A stretch of 34,822 nt of DNA from Lachnospiraceae bacterium (lineage in GTDB: Bacteria > Bacillota > Clostridia > Lachnospirales > Lachnospiraceae), in NCBI GenBank assembly GCA_017461045.1, contig JAFTZJ010000041.1:1-34822 (forward strand), written 5' to 3'. Positions 25,234 through 33,577 of this stretch are shown here, piece by piece; positions within the stretch are counted from its first letter, which is position 1, and every line of letters starts with the position of its first letter. Under the pieces are notes generated by a model, which was not told where the DNA came from, made no database searches, and saw nothing but the letters and a program-made list of their open reading frames with translations. A program made the position numbers and the translations under genes.

Positions 25234-25625
25234 TGATGATTTCCGCCACAACCATGCTCACCACAAGTATGCCCCTGTTGATGTTCATGTCCGTGGTGAT
25301 TGCATTGTACATTTGGATTAAATTCTAATTTCCCTGCAATAAATGCTTCTACAGCAGCATCTGCGGAACCGGACACACCACCATATAACTTAATTCCATT
25401 TTCAGCCAATGCCATTTGTGCACCAGCACCAATGCCACCGCAAATCAAAATATCAATCCCCTGTTGATTTAATAATCCTGCTAATGCGCCATGTCCACTT
25501 CCATTAGAATCTACAATTTCAGACGAAAGAACTTTTCCATCTTCTACCTCATACACCTTGAATGCTTCTGTATGTCCAAAATGCTGAAATACCATTCCAT
25601 TTTCATATGTCACTGCTACTCTCAT
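25221..25625 (-). CDS. NifX/NifB-type dinitrogenase iron-molybdenum cofactor-like protein with His/Cys tail
   Basis: 134 residues. Residues 1-100 match the NifX/NafY/NifB-C cofactor-carrier fold: MRVAVTYENGMVFQHFGHTEAF, DILICGGIGAGAQMALAENGIKLYGGV, ADAAVEAFIAGKL. The last 27 residues are rich in His, Cys and Gly (HHGHEHQQGHTCGEHGCGG), a likely metal-binding tail. Stand-alone members occur widely in anaerobes without nitrogenase, so a general metal or Fe-S cluster handling role is more likely than nitrogen fixation. AAGGAGACAAT supports the start. It lies 49 bases after the SulP gene and may share its transcript. Confidence 0.88.
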   Translation of the reverse strand: MRVAVTYENGMVFQHFGHTEAFKVYEVEDGKVLSSEIVDSNGSGHGALAGLLNQQGIDILICGGIGAGAQMALAENGIKLYGGVSGSADAAVEAFIAGKLEFNPNVQCNHHGHEHQQGHTCGEHGCGGNHHCES

Positions 25626-25674
25626 ATATTGTCTCCTTTTTTGTTTTAAATTTACTATCTAATTCTTGATACGG

Positions 25675-27801
25675 TTATTCCTTATTCGCTTTTGCCATAT
25701 GTTCTCGAATCTCAACCATGCGCTGATAATACTCCGGGTGTTGTGCCTTCAAATGTGCTTCAATTTCCTCTCGATGACGTTTCAAAATCTCTAACGCTTC
25801 TGGACTGAGATGATTAATTTTCTTCTCTATAATTCGTCTACGCTGTTCAATGCGTTCCTCTATCTCCTCAATATCATCATAACCTTGCTCTTCCAGTTCT
25901 GTCAAATGGAACTCCAGTCGTTCCAATAATTCGTCTTCATCAAACAATCCCATGCTACCCCAGGAAACATCATGCTCTGCTTCCATAATACTTTCCATAC
26001 TATGATCTTTCGTATGTACAAGCTTGTCTGCAACCTCCGTTGCAAGCTGTTCCATTTTCTCTTCCGCACCTTCACCAAAGGCCCACTCAAACTCTGCCAA
26101 ACGCTCATTGGCTTCTACATATTCATACACTGTATCATTTTCTACACCGACTAACGGATATGGTTTGGTAACACCTGCTGCCCGCAACGCGAGAGAAATG
26201 GTCCGTCGTACCACACCTTCTTCAATCAGACTACCTGCTCCATACATACGCAACTGGTCATTTACTGTACCCACATGCTCCGTTATATAGAAATGAATTC
26301 CTTTTTCACATAGATTCCGGTTTAGAATTAACAGTCGTTCTGCTGCTGTCATATCAATATTACCAATACCTCTGGCATCTACAATCACCTGCTTGGTATC
26401 TGCTTCGATTGCATTTTCAATATCCTGCTGAAAGGTATTGATATTTCCAAAAAACAAGTTACCACTAAAACGATAAATGATAGTCTGCTGAATTGGTTTT
26501 GCATTCCGGTTCCGCTTCAATGTATAGAAATCTTCATGTCCCGGTATCACACCCAGAAATGCCTTCGGTGGAACTACTGCACGAATAATTACTGCTACAA
26601 AGGACAACATAGTACCGATAATCACACCATAAATGGTTCCCAACAGTAACACTCCCAAGAATGCCGCCATGAAAATCAAAAATTCATTCTTATCTGATTG
26701 CCAAGTCGTCTTTGCCACACCGAATTCAATAATTCCGATTAAAGCAGCAATTACAATTCCGGTTAAAACCGGCACCGGCAGATAGGACAATAAATTCGTT
26801 CCAAACAGCAACACAAGAACCATTGTAAGGGAGGCAGTTATGGACATGACCTGGGATTTGCCGCCGTACTGGTCAGCAATACCCGTTCTGGATACACTTC
26901 CGTTAATAGGACAACAGCCTACCAATGCACCTGCCGCATTTCCCACTGCATAGGCCAGCACTTCCCGATTATTCTCTATCTTATAATTGTATTTCATTGC
27001 ATAATTATTTGCGGTCAATAAGGTCTGTGCCACAATTACCAACGCAATGGTAAAGGATAGCATTACAATGTCTTCTCCGTATTCCATGAGAACATCTATC
27101 TTTGGCAAATGAATACTTGGCAAACCGCCTTCCACCTTCGGAAGCAAGGCAACACCGTATCTCTCTAAATCCAGAAAAATTCCAAGACAGGCTCCTGCCA
27201 CCAGCATCACAACAGACATTGGGAACTTCGGAAACCACTTTTTGAACAGAAGAATTACTACAACTGTTCCAAGACCAAGTCCAAGGGATAACCAATTGAA
27301 ATTCTTTGTTTGCTCACAGATGTTAATAATCAGCGCAACCAATTCTCCGGTTCCGGCACTTCCTCCAAAGAGCTTCGGCAATTGCATCAGTATAATTGTG
27401 CAACCAATGCCGGATATAAATCCACCCATAACCGGCTTGGAAATATAGTTTACCAGCTTGCCGGCTTTTACAAAATAAAAGACCAGTAGCCAACAAGCAG
27501 TTGCTATACTAATTATAGGTACCAATTCCATAGCTTCTTCCGAACCTGATGCAATACCAAAGCTTGCCAAGGCACCACCTACCAATGCTGCCGGAGTTGC
27601 ATCTACACCAAAAATCAATTGCGGAGATGAAGTCAGTAATCCATATAACAAAATTGGAAATACCGAGCCATATAATCCATACACAGCCGGCAAGCCTGCT
27701 ACCTGTGCATAGCCCATGGAAATCGGAATGGACACCAATGCCACTATAATACCTGCAACGATATCCTTTATTAAATTATCCTTGCGAATTTGCGGTTTCA
27801 T
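25675..27801 (-). CDS. SulP-family anion transporter with STAS domain and long charged C-terminal extension
   Basis: 708 residues. Residues about 10-410 form the SulP membrane domain, with ALVSIPISMGYAQVAGLPAVYGLYGSVFP and later GSVSRTGIADQYGGKS. A STAS domain (about 437-540; VIVDARGIGNIDMTAAERL) follows. Members carry sulfate, bicarbonate or other anions; the substrate is not set by sequence alone. The last 155 residues are unusual: a Glu/Arg/Lys-rich, coiled-coil-like tail (ELLERLEFHLTELEEQG, EEIEERIEQRRRIIEKKIN), making the protein longer than typical 500-600 residue bacterial members. AGAGGTAG supports the start. A NifX-like gene follows. Confidence 0.92.
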   Translation of the reverse strand: MKPQIRKDNLIKDIVAGIIVALVSIPISMGYAQVAGLPAVYGLYGSVFPILLYGLLTSSPQLIFGVDATPAALVGGALASFGIASGSEEAMELVPIISIATACWLLVFYFVKAGKLVNYISKPVMGGFISGIGCTIILMQLPKLFGGSAGTGELVALIINICEQTKNFNWLSLGLGLGTVVVILLFKKWFPKFPMSVVMLVAGACLGIFLDLERYGVALLPKVEGGLPSIHLPKIDVLMEYGEDIVMLSFTIALVIVAQTLLTANNYAMKYNYKIENNREVLAYAVGNAAGALVGCCPINGSVSRTGIADQYGGKSQVMSITASLTMVLVLLFGTNLLSYLPVPVLTGIVIAALIGIIEFGVAKTTWQSDKNEFLIFMAAFLGVLLLGTIYGVIIGTMLSFVAVIIRAVVPPKAFLGVIPGHEDFYTLKRNRNAKPIQQTIIYRFSGNLFFGNINTFQQDIENAIEADTKQVIVDARGIGNIDMTAAERLLILNRNLCEKGIHFYITEHVGTVNDQLRMYGAGSLIEEGVVRRTISLALRAAGVTKPYPLVGVENDTVYEYVEANERLAEFEWAFGEGAEEKMEQLATEVADKLVHTKDHSMESIMEAEHDVSWGSMGLFDEDELLERLEFHLTELEEQGYDDIEEIEERIEQRRRIIEKKINHLSPEALEILKRHREEIEAHLKAQHPEYYQRMVEIREHMAKANKE

Positions 27802-27847
27802 ATTCTACCTCTAAACTTTATTTAGGAATATTGTAACATATATTGCT

Positions 27848-27874
27848 ATTATAAAGAAACCTTCTTCATTGCAA
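27848..27874 (-). promoter_or_regulatory. Possible promoter of the SulP gene
   Basis: On the minus strand: a consensus TATAAT (27848-27853) preceded by TTGCAA (27869-27874) with a short 15-base spacer, about 50 bases before the start codon. Confidence 0.4.
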
Positions 27875-27901
27875 TCTTTTCATAGAATTTGGGATAAACT
27901 T

Positions 27902-27939
27902 TACCTACTACTTCGACTCTTATCTTCGGCTAGTAGGTA
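27902..27939. other. Hairpin of unknown role upstream of the SulP promoter
   Basis: TACCTACTA (27902-27910) pairs perfectly with TAGTAGGTA (27931-27939). It lacks a T-run on either side, so it is not a clear terminator. The stretch 27940-28020 contains no gene that I can support. Confidence 0.4.
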
Positions 27940-28022
27940 TGTTTGTGTTCTGCAGATTTGTGTCGTGCTTACAAATAACATAGTAGCAGACAACTCGAGC
28001 ATCCAGGCTTCGATTCCCCATA

Positions 28023-28058
28023 AAAAAAGGAACTGCTTGTTGCCAAACAATTCCTTTA
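28023..28058 (-). terminator. Terminator of the second HD-GYP gene
   Basis: On the minus strand a 14-bp stem, AAAGGAATTGTTTG with CAAGCAGTTCCTTT (two G-T wobbles), encloses a GCAA tetraloop and ends in a T-run (TTTTAT). Confidence 0.85.
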
Positions 28059-28074
28059 CATACTATATTCAATT

Positions 28075-29268
28075 CTAGATATAATCCTTTATCAACTCAT
28101 CTGCTACGCCTTCATTGATAATATCCAGCATATAAGCAACCACTTCCGGATCAAACTGCGTTCCTGCGTTGGTCTCAAGTTCGCTCTTAATCTTTTCTAT
28201 CGGAAGCTTCTTTCTATAACATCTGTCACTATTCATGGCATCATAGGCATCTGTTACACACAAAATACGACCTACCAAAGATATGTCTGTTCCCTTCAAC
28301 TTATTCGGATATCCGGTTCCATCATATCGTTCGTGATGCTGAAGAGCACCATTCTGAATTCCCGGGATTGCAGTGAAGTTCTTAAGAATATCTGCTCCTA
28401 CCTTGGTATGAGATTCGATAACCGCTCTTTCATCAGCAGTTAATTTAGTTGGTTTCTTAAGTATACTATCCGGTACACCCAGTTTACCGCAATCATGTAA
28501 AAGACCTATATAAAAGTAATTCTGAACTTCTTCCTTTGAAAGTCCCATTCGACTCGCAATTTCCTTCGTGTAGATAGCTACCCGTTGAGAATGTCCGTGC
28601 GTATATGGATCCTTCGCATCGATAAAGGATACGAACGTATCAATGGTCTGATGTACGATTTTCTGATCTCTCTTATGTCTTCGCTTGTAACTAATCAAAC
28701 AAATCTGTACCGCAATATAAGAAACTACTGCTATCAACCAAATTCTCTGAAGTGTTTGAAGGAGGCTATAACCGTCTGTATCCTTCATTTCCTTTTCAAA
28801 GTATCCAGATATCTGAATATGGTCAAACTCTAAAAGCTGTTTGGATATACATATAAATCCATAAGTCTGCTGATCATTCGGCTCCACTTCAATATTGTAA
28901 TCCATTGGTGTTATGGTAAGCGTATCCCCTTCATATGTATGAACGCCATTCCAAAGACTATCAATATTACCTTCCTGTGGCATATCCAATACGAGTTTCC
29001 AGTCACGAAATACATACTCACCTGTATTCATTATGACTCCATCATATTGAGCACCTACTATGGGATCTCTATTTTCATCCCAATCATTCCATTGCTGCGA
29101 AATATCCATAGTAATATTGATAGCATCATTCGACGATATGCCATTCTCTATGGTAATCGCAACTTCCGTATTATTAAATTCTTCAACTTCCTTCTCTAGT
29201 TGCACAAAGCCGAACTGAATCAGCAAAATCAAAACAACAAAAAGAATCGGAATCCATATTTTTTTCAC
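28075..29268 (-). CDS. HD-GYP cyclic-di-GMP phosphodiesterase with extracellular CBM2-like domain
   Basis: 397 residues from a GTG start (GGAGG 11 bases upstream). An N-terminal membrane anchor (KKIWIPILFVVLILLIQFGF) is followed by an extracellular domain (about 30-160) with a clear CBM2-like pattern: FRDWKLVLDMPQEGNIDSLWNG, DYNIEVEPNDQQTYGFICI. A second membrane helix (about 178-200) precedes an HD-GYP domain with LLHDCGK and HHERYDGTGYP. It should hydrolyse cyclic-di-GMP in the cytoplasm in answer to an extracellular, perhaps polysaccharide, cue. The same architecture occurs at 23750-25149, so the two are paralogues. This copy is intact and has its own promoter and terminator. Confidence 0.9.
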   Translation of the reverse strand: MKKIWIPILFVVLILLIQFGFVQLEKEVEEFNNTEVAITIENGISSNDAINITMDISQQWNDWDENRDPIVGAQYDGVIMNTGEYVFRDWKLVLDMPQEGNIDSLWNGVHTYEGDTLTITPMDYNIEVEPNDQQTYGFICISKQLLEFDHIQISGYFEKEMKDTDGYSLLQTLQRIWLIAVVSYIAVQICLISYKRRHKRDQKIVHQTIDTFVSFIDAKDPYTHGHSQRVAIYTKEIASRMGLSKEEVQNYFYIGLLHDCGKLGVPDSILKKPTKLTADERAVIESHTKVGADILKNFTAIPGIQNGALQHHERYDGTGYPNKLKGTDISLVGRILCVTDAYDAMNSDRCYRKKLPIEKIKSELETNAGTQFDPEVVAYMLDIINEGVADELIKDYI

Positions 29269-29300
29269 AATATATGATACCTCCACTCACCTTAAGTACC

Positions 29301-29329
29301 ATATTACAGTTTTTTCTGACAAGTTGCAA
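29301..29329 (-). promoter_or_regulatory. Promoter of the second HD-GYP gene
   Basis: On the minus strand: TTGCAA (29324-29329), a 17-base spacer and TAATAT (29301-29306), about 30 bases before the GTG start. Confidence 0.55.
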
Positions 29330-29344
29330 TAGGTTAGATGCTAT

Positions 29345-30010
29345 TTAATAGTCTTCCCATGCATCTTCATCATCTTGAAAAGCATCATACGCTTCATCCA
29401 TATTGTAGAAATCCTTTTGATAATCTTCGTAATATCCATCCAAATCATAATCGTCAGGATCAATTTCCTCAGTATTCCAATTATAGTACCCGGCTGTTTC
29501 TTGCCGATATTGCAATCTCTCCTCCGTACCCTCATAATGCAACGAACAGTAATCTGCGCCACTGCGTTTCGTATTATTGCATCCTTCCATTTCACAAGAG
29601 TTCCAACTCTTCGGCGATGATGTGTTATTATCAAAATCCACCGCAGTCGTAGATGTTACTTCCCTTCTTGCATCCGAATCTTCTTTTTCTTCCCGTTCCC
29701 ATTCGATTGCCCAATTCTCATAACCTCCGCCCCATTCAGATACACTAAATGCAAAGGGCAGTAAAACAAGAAAGGCAATGCCTACAATTCTTGTATAAAG
29801 GGCGTACTTCTCCCTCTTTTCTTCCCGTATGTGAGGATCATGGAATATTTCCACTCTCTTTTCTAAAATCATTTTCACAACGAGGTAAGTACCGCCAAAT
29901 GCAAACAAAAAGTTCAGAAACGAAACTTCAATCTGGGTAACAAGCGAAAAAACAACCATATTTACGCTATACATATAAGCCATCATTAAAAAAAGTACAA
30001 CTAAAACCAT
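29345..30010 (-). CDS. Membrane protein of unknown function with a Cys/His zinc-type motif
   Basis: 221 residues. Three hydrophobic helices (about 1-25, 28-46 and 72-90) precede a polar region. This contains CEMEGCNNTKRSGADYCSLH, a C-x4-C-x10-C-x2-H arrangement that resembles a small zinc-binding knuckle. The last 60 residues are highly acidic and tyrosine-rich (DDYDLDGYYEDYQKD). No family recognised. GGGAGATGG supports the start, and it has its own extended -10 promoter, so it is probably a single-gene unit. Topology of the motif (inside or outside) is unclear. Confidence 0.72.
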   Translation of the reverse strand: MVLVVLFLMMAYMYSVNMVVFSLVTQIEVSFLNFLFAFGGTYLVVKMILEKRVEIFHDPHIREEKREKYALYTRIVGIAFLVLLPFAFSVSEWGGGYENWAIEWEREEKEDSDARREVTSTTAVDFDNNTSSPKSWNSCEMEGCNNTKRSGADYCSLHYEGTEERLQYRQETAGYYNWNTEEIDPDDYDLDGYYEDYQKDFYNMDEAYDAFQDDEDAWEDY

Positions 30011-30055
30011 AATAATCCATCTCCCTTCGAAAGCATTACTTCCGCTTACAACTGA

Positions 30056-30064
30056 ATTATAACA
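30056..30064 (-). promoter_or_regulatory. Extended -10 promoter of the zinc-motif membrane protein gene
   Basis: On the minus strand TGTTATAAT, a consensus -10 with the TG extension, lies about 45 bases before the start codon. No good -35 is visible. Confidence 0.45.
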
Positions 30065-30092
30065 TGTTGCCGGGTCATACTATGGCAAATAA

Positions 30093-30533
30093 TCATTCTT
30101 TTACGTTTTTTTGAAATTCCAGCAAATCCTTGGTCATATGCTTTGCCAAATTGTAATTCTGAAACCAATCGATTACATTGACAATCACATAAATCAAGAA
30201 AATACAAACACCTATACTTATAATACTCGGAATATGATCTCCCATATTCTTATCCCCATAAAACACAGCAAACAAAACCAGACCTTCAATTAAAACAAGC
30301 TGAATAGCTTTTCGAACCAATAATTCTCTTATTTTCAACTCCCGCTTGGAGTACATTACAATATTCGGAAGGATTCCAAGGGCTCCATAGATCAACGGCA
30401 TTAAAAACACCTCATACCCAAAAAGCCGTTCCGGATCCATGGTAAATCCCAACACGAAAACCGCCACATTCACCAGGGTAACTATTGCAAAAAATGAGCG
30501 CAGACACGCCAATATAAATTCCTTTCCGTGCAT
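30093..30533 (-). CDS. DUF3021-like four-helix membrane protein
   Basis: 146 residues with four membrane helices and a charged C-terminal tail (AKHMTKDLLEFQKNVKE). Its size, topology and position directly after a LytTR gene (TAATG stop/start overlap) match the DUF3021 partner at 22683-23141, although direct sequence similarity is modest. I infer that it is the membrane inhibitor of the preceding LytTR regulator. Confidence 0.65.
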   Translation of the reverse strand: MHGKEFILACLRSFFAIVTLVNVAVFVLGFTMDPERLFGYEVFLMPLIYGALGILPNIVMYSKRELKIRELLVRKAIQLVLIEGLVLFAVFYGDKNMGDHIPSIISIGVCIFLIYVIVNVIDWFQNYNLAKHMTKDLLEFQKNVKE

Positions 30534-30979
30534 TAGGACACACCACCTTTCAGTGCATTTTTCAGTGCAGGCACATATTTTCTGGAAATAATAATTTCCT
30601 CACCGTTTTTCAAAACCGCAGTCAGACGTCCGTTGAGTGCCGGTTTAATTGACTTCACCTTCATCAAATTCAAGAGCAACGACTTGGATACCCGAAGAAA
30701 ATACTTTTCCTTCAAAACTTCCTCCAGTTCGTAGAGCCGCTGCCGGGTTTCGTAAACCTGCTTTATGGTATACAGAAAAACCTTCTCATCTACCGCCTCA
30801 ATATAACAGATATCCGTCACCGGAACTTCATACTGTTTCCCTTCCTGAATGCCGCTCAACTGTCCTTGTCTTGATTTGACAAAGGCAACAATTTCCCGCA
30901 CTTCCTCCGACACCTCATGGCAACGAATCTCCATCTGCTCCGGCTGTTCACTTGACACTTTAATTACTTTTAGTTCCAA
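30533..30979 (-). CDS. LytTR-family DNA-binding regulator (second copy)
   Basis: 148 residues. A LytTR domain spans about 45-146 (TDICYIEAVDEKVFLYTIKQ, LYELEEVLKEKYFLRVSKSLLLN, IIISRKYVPALKNAL). There is no receiver domain. The best start is a TTG at 30979, two bases after the hydrolase stop, with AGGAG 11 bases upstream. The gene is coupled to the DUF3021-like gene that follows. Two direct repeats upstream of this operon's promoter are the likely binding sites. Confidence 0.87.
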   Translation of the reverse strand: MELKVIKVSSEQPEQMEIRCHEVSEEVREIVAFVKSRQGQLSGIQEGKQYEVPVTDICYIEAVDEKVFLYTIKQVYETRQRLYELEEVLKEKYFLRVSKSLLLNLMKVKSIKPALNGRLTAVLKNGEEIIISRKYVPALKNALKGGVS

Positions 30980-30981
30980 TT

Positions 30982-32112
30982 CTAATAACTCTCCTGAATT
31001 GTTAATTCGCCTTCACCCTTCAAATAATAATCGAAGTAATTCCGGACAACTTCATTCATATTCATAATGCACTCCGTTGGGTCCACTTCTCCAACCCCCA
31101 GCATGCTTGCCAAAGGTGGTGAAAACAACGGCAAATCCGTAAAATTCATATGGGCACTTCCAACAAAATAAGTATACTGACTATCCTTGGCATTTGCAAT
31201 AACCACGTTATTTACATAAAGTGCCTCTACCTCTTCACATTCCTGATGATGTAATTCACTGTTAACCGACAATAAAGGAATCGGATATTCTTCCTCATAA
31301 AACTCATATTCACCATTTTCATAGGCCAACTCTTCTCCAAGCATGGTGCCATCCAAATCAATTACAGCGTCAATATCATCTCTGGTTCTTCCCATGGTTA
31401 CACTGCTGGCGCCTCCAAGAGAATGTCCCATCAAGCCAATCGTTTCCGTGTCAGTCATAGCCAAAATATCAAGAATCGTCTTGCCGGTAGTTTCATCAGC
31501 AACATACCAATTCGTCTCAGACAATTGTGCTGTTTCTTTCGCTTCTTTCACTGTATCGATTACAAAATTCATATCACCCAACCGCAAATCCATCCATTCA
31601 TGGGATAAGGTAATGGTTTCTGTTTCACTGGCCTTTCCGTCACTAACACGCATAACATCCTGAATAAATGTAGGGTCCACAGTAATTGTTTTCCCGGTTG
31701 TATCCTTAGTAAAGAAGGAATGATAAGGGTGGTCTAAACTGATTACCACATAACCATTACTTGCAAGCTCCATATATGTAGATGTGTTACTTTGATAATA
31801 ACCGAAGGCACCGTGAGAAAAAATAACCAAAGGACAATTCTCCGTTTCGCCTTCCTCCAGAACCGGATAGTAAAAATACGCCGGAACTTCCCGATAACTA
31901 CCATCGGTTTCAAAAGTCTCGATACGATTGTCGTCAATCAATATTGCTGATGTCTGTGCCACTTCATAAGGGCCCGTTGTAGGAAGTCCGTTATAATCTG
32001 CAAAAAGAAGCTTCGGGACAAGAGCAATTGCCAAAGCTATAAGTGCAATCACACTCGCTATAATAATCAATGGGATGCATATTTTCTTGTTCATTTTCTT
32101 GGTTTCCTTCAT
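30982..32112 (-). CDS. Membrane-anchored alpha/beta hydrolase, PAF-acetylhydrolase-like
   Basis: 376 residues. A basic N-terminus and one membrane helix (about 10-33) precede an alpha/beta hydrolase domain: oxyanion-loop region FSHGAFGYY (98-106), nucleophile elbow GHSLGG with Ser231, a probable acid in VIDLDG, and His321 in GSAHMNF. The layout resembles platelet-activating-factor acetylhydrolase and related dienelactone-type esterases. Whether it acts on lipids, peptides or drugs is unknown. I chose the ATG at 32112, preceded by AAAGGAATGG. Upstream in-frame ATGs would place the start within the promoter. It is the first gene of the second LytTR operon, so its level is probably set by that regulator. 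Confidence 0.85.
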   Translation of the reverse strand: MKETKKMNKKICIPLIIIASVIALIALAIALVPKLLFADYNGLPTTGPYEVAQTSAILIDDNRIETFETDGSYREVPAYFYYPVLEEGETENCPLVIFSHGAFGYYQSNTSTYMELASNGYVVISLDHPYHSFFTKDTTGKTITVDPTFIQDVMRVSDGKASETETITLSHEWMDLRLGDMNFVIDTVKEAKETAQLSETNWYVADETTGKTILDILAMTDTETIGLMGHSLGGASSVTMGRTRDDIDAVIDLDGTMLGEELAYENGEYEFYEEEYPIPLLSVNSELHHQECEEVEALYVNNVVIANAKDSQYTYFVGSAHMNFTDLPLFSPPLASMLGVGEVDPTECIMNMNEVVRNYFDYYLKGEGELTIQESY

Positions 32113-32143
32113 ATTGTTCACCATTCCTTTCGTTGATAAGGTG

Positions 32144-32172
32144 ACTATAAAAGATTTGAAAAATGAATACAA
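32144..32172 (-). promoter_or_regulatory. Promoter of the hydrolase-LytTR operon
   Basis: On the minus strand: TTGTAT (32167-32172), a 17-base spacer and TATAGT (32144-32149), giving a leader of about 25-30 bases before the hydrolase start. Confidence 0.65.
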
Positions 32173-32182
32173 TAGCTTCGGG

Positions 32183-32213
32183 GGTAAGATGCAAAATGCG
32201 ACGGTAAGATGCA
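32183..32213. promoter_or_regulatory. Two direct repeats upstream of the -35, likely LytTR binding site
   Basis: GGTAAGATGCA occurs exactly at 32183-32193 and 32203-32213, a 20-base period, ending about 10 bases from the -35. LytTR proteins classically bind two roughly 9-base direct repeats about two helical turns apart, upstream of a weak -35. The 9-mer ATCCGTCCG follows at 32221-32229; its complement is found upstream of the other LytTR operon. Confidence 0.6.
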
Positions 32214-32303
32214 GTTATGCATCCGTCCGCCGCATATTTTCCTTCTTAATATCTTTACTATTCTTGGTCAGGTATAGCATTGTATGGTTACAAACATAAT
32301 TTC

Positions 32304-33524
32304 CTAGCGAATACCGTATTTCTCAATAATGTAGTCCATGTCTTTATCGCCTCTGCCGGACAAGTTAATTAATACAGAGCCCTTGCCCATCTTCTTTGCC
32401 AGCTTCATTCCATATGCCACCGCATGAGAACTTTCGATAGCAGGAATAATACCCTCCATTCTGGACAATTCGAAGAACGCATCTACGGTTTCTTCATCAT
32501 TTACCACATCGTATTTTACTCGTCCCATGGTATGCAGGAATGCATGCTCCGGACCGGAGGATGGGTAATCCAAACCGGATGCTACGGAATAAACCGGTGC
32601 CGGTTCTCCATTCTCATCCTTTAACATAATACTGTTAAATCCATGCATAATTCCTTCTTCGCCATAGGTCAGACTTGCCGCATGATCACCCAAGGTTGCA
32701 CCTCTTCCCAATGGTTCAACACCGTATATCTCAACCGGATCATTTAAGAATCCTGCGAACATTCCCATTGCATTGGAGCCACCGCCTACACATGCTACAA
32801 CCGCATCCGGAAGTTCTCCTGTCATCTTCAGGAACTGCTCTCTTGCCTCAATTCCGATTACACTTTGAAAATCACGTACCATCATAGGGAATGGATGTGG
32901 GCCTAATACAGAACCAATACAATAAATAGCATCCTTATACTCCTTGCAATATGCATCAAAGGCCGCATCTACCGCTTCCTTTAAGGTTGCCAGACCTTCT
33001 GTTACCTCGATAACTCTGGCACCTAAAATCTTCATTCTTGCCACATTTGGTGCCTGCTTCTTGATATCCACCGCACCCATATAAATGTCACATTCCATAC
33101 CGAAATATGCTGCTGCCGTTGCCAATGCCACACCATGCTGACCGGCTCCGGTCTCTGCGATTACCTTTTTCTTACCCATGTATTTTGCAAGCAATACTTC
33201 ACCCATGCAGTGATTGAGCTTATGTGCTCCTGTATGATTTAAGTCTTCTCTCTTTACATACAACTGCACACCGGTTCCGATTTTGTCAGACAACCGCTCC
33301 AAATGTGAAATCGGAGTCGGTCTTCCCTGAAATTCCTTACGAATTCTACGCAACTCATTGATAAATCTTCTGGACTTACAGATTGTCTGATAAGCCTCTG
33401 AAATTTCGTTCATAGCCACCTGTAATTCCGGTGAAACATATGAGCCACCAAATTTACCGTAATATCCATTTTCATCCGGATAATTCTTTAAGTATGTGTC
33501 AAAATCAACATTATTAATATTCAT
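32304..33524 (-). CDS. trpB: Tryptophan synthase beta chain, orphan trpB
   Basis: 406 residues. TrpB condenses indole (normally delivered by TrpA) with L-serine using pyridoxal phosphate to make tryptophan. The PLP-lysine is Lys102 in [10 protein letters not shown], the acid-base Glu lies in AETGAGQHG, and the phosphate loop is VGGGSNAMG. The ATG at 33524 is favoured because GGAGG at 33533-33537 is eight bases upstream. The ATG at 33539 overlaps this site. No trpA or other trp gene lies beside it, so it may salvage free indole or serve a dispersed pathway. Regulation is unusually elaborate: a T-box leader with a UGG specifier, then a short leader ORF with tandem Trp codons. Confidence 0.95.
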   Translation of the reverse strand: MNINNVDFDTYLKNYPDENGYYGKFGGSYVSPELQVAMNEISEAYQTICKSRRFINELRRIRKEFQGRPTPISHLERLSDKIGTGVQLYVKREDLNHTGAHKLNHCMGEVLLAKYMGKKKVIAETGAGQHGVALATAAAYFGMECDIYMGAVDIKKQAPNVARMKILGARVIEVTEGLATLKEAVDAAFDAYCKEYKDAIYCIGSVLGPHPFPMMVRDFQSVIGIEAREQFLKMTGELPDAVVACVGGGSNAMGMFAGFLNDPVEIYGVEPLGRGATLGDHAASLTYGEEGIMHGFNSIMLKDENGEPAPVYSVASGLDYPSSGPEHAFLHTMGRVKYDVVNDEETVDAFFELSRMEGIIPAIESSHAVAYGMKLAKKMGKGSVLINLSGRGDKDMDYIIEKYGIR

Positions 33525-33577
33525 TCTATTTTCCTCCATTTATAAAATACTTTTTGGTCTTATTATTACTTATTCTT

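Noticed and set aside
25221-25625. Nitrogen-fixation locus
   Set aside because: Only a stand-alone NifX-like protein is seen, with no nifHDK or other nif genes. Such proteins are common in non-fixing anaerobes.
27985-28020. tRNA-like 3' end (TTCGATTCC) upstream of SulP
   Set aside because: No acceptor, D or anticodon stem can be drawn around it and no CCA end follows. It is a chance T-loop-like string.
31991-32300. Upstream extension of the hydrolase, or a separate small ORF over its promoter
   Set aside because: The -10/-35 and LytTR repeats occupy this stretch, and the ATG at 32112 has a well-placed ribosome site. The other frames have neither.
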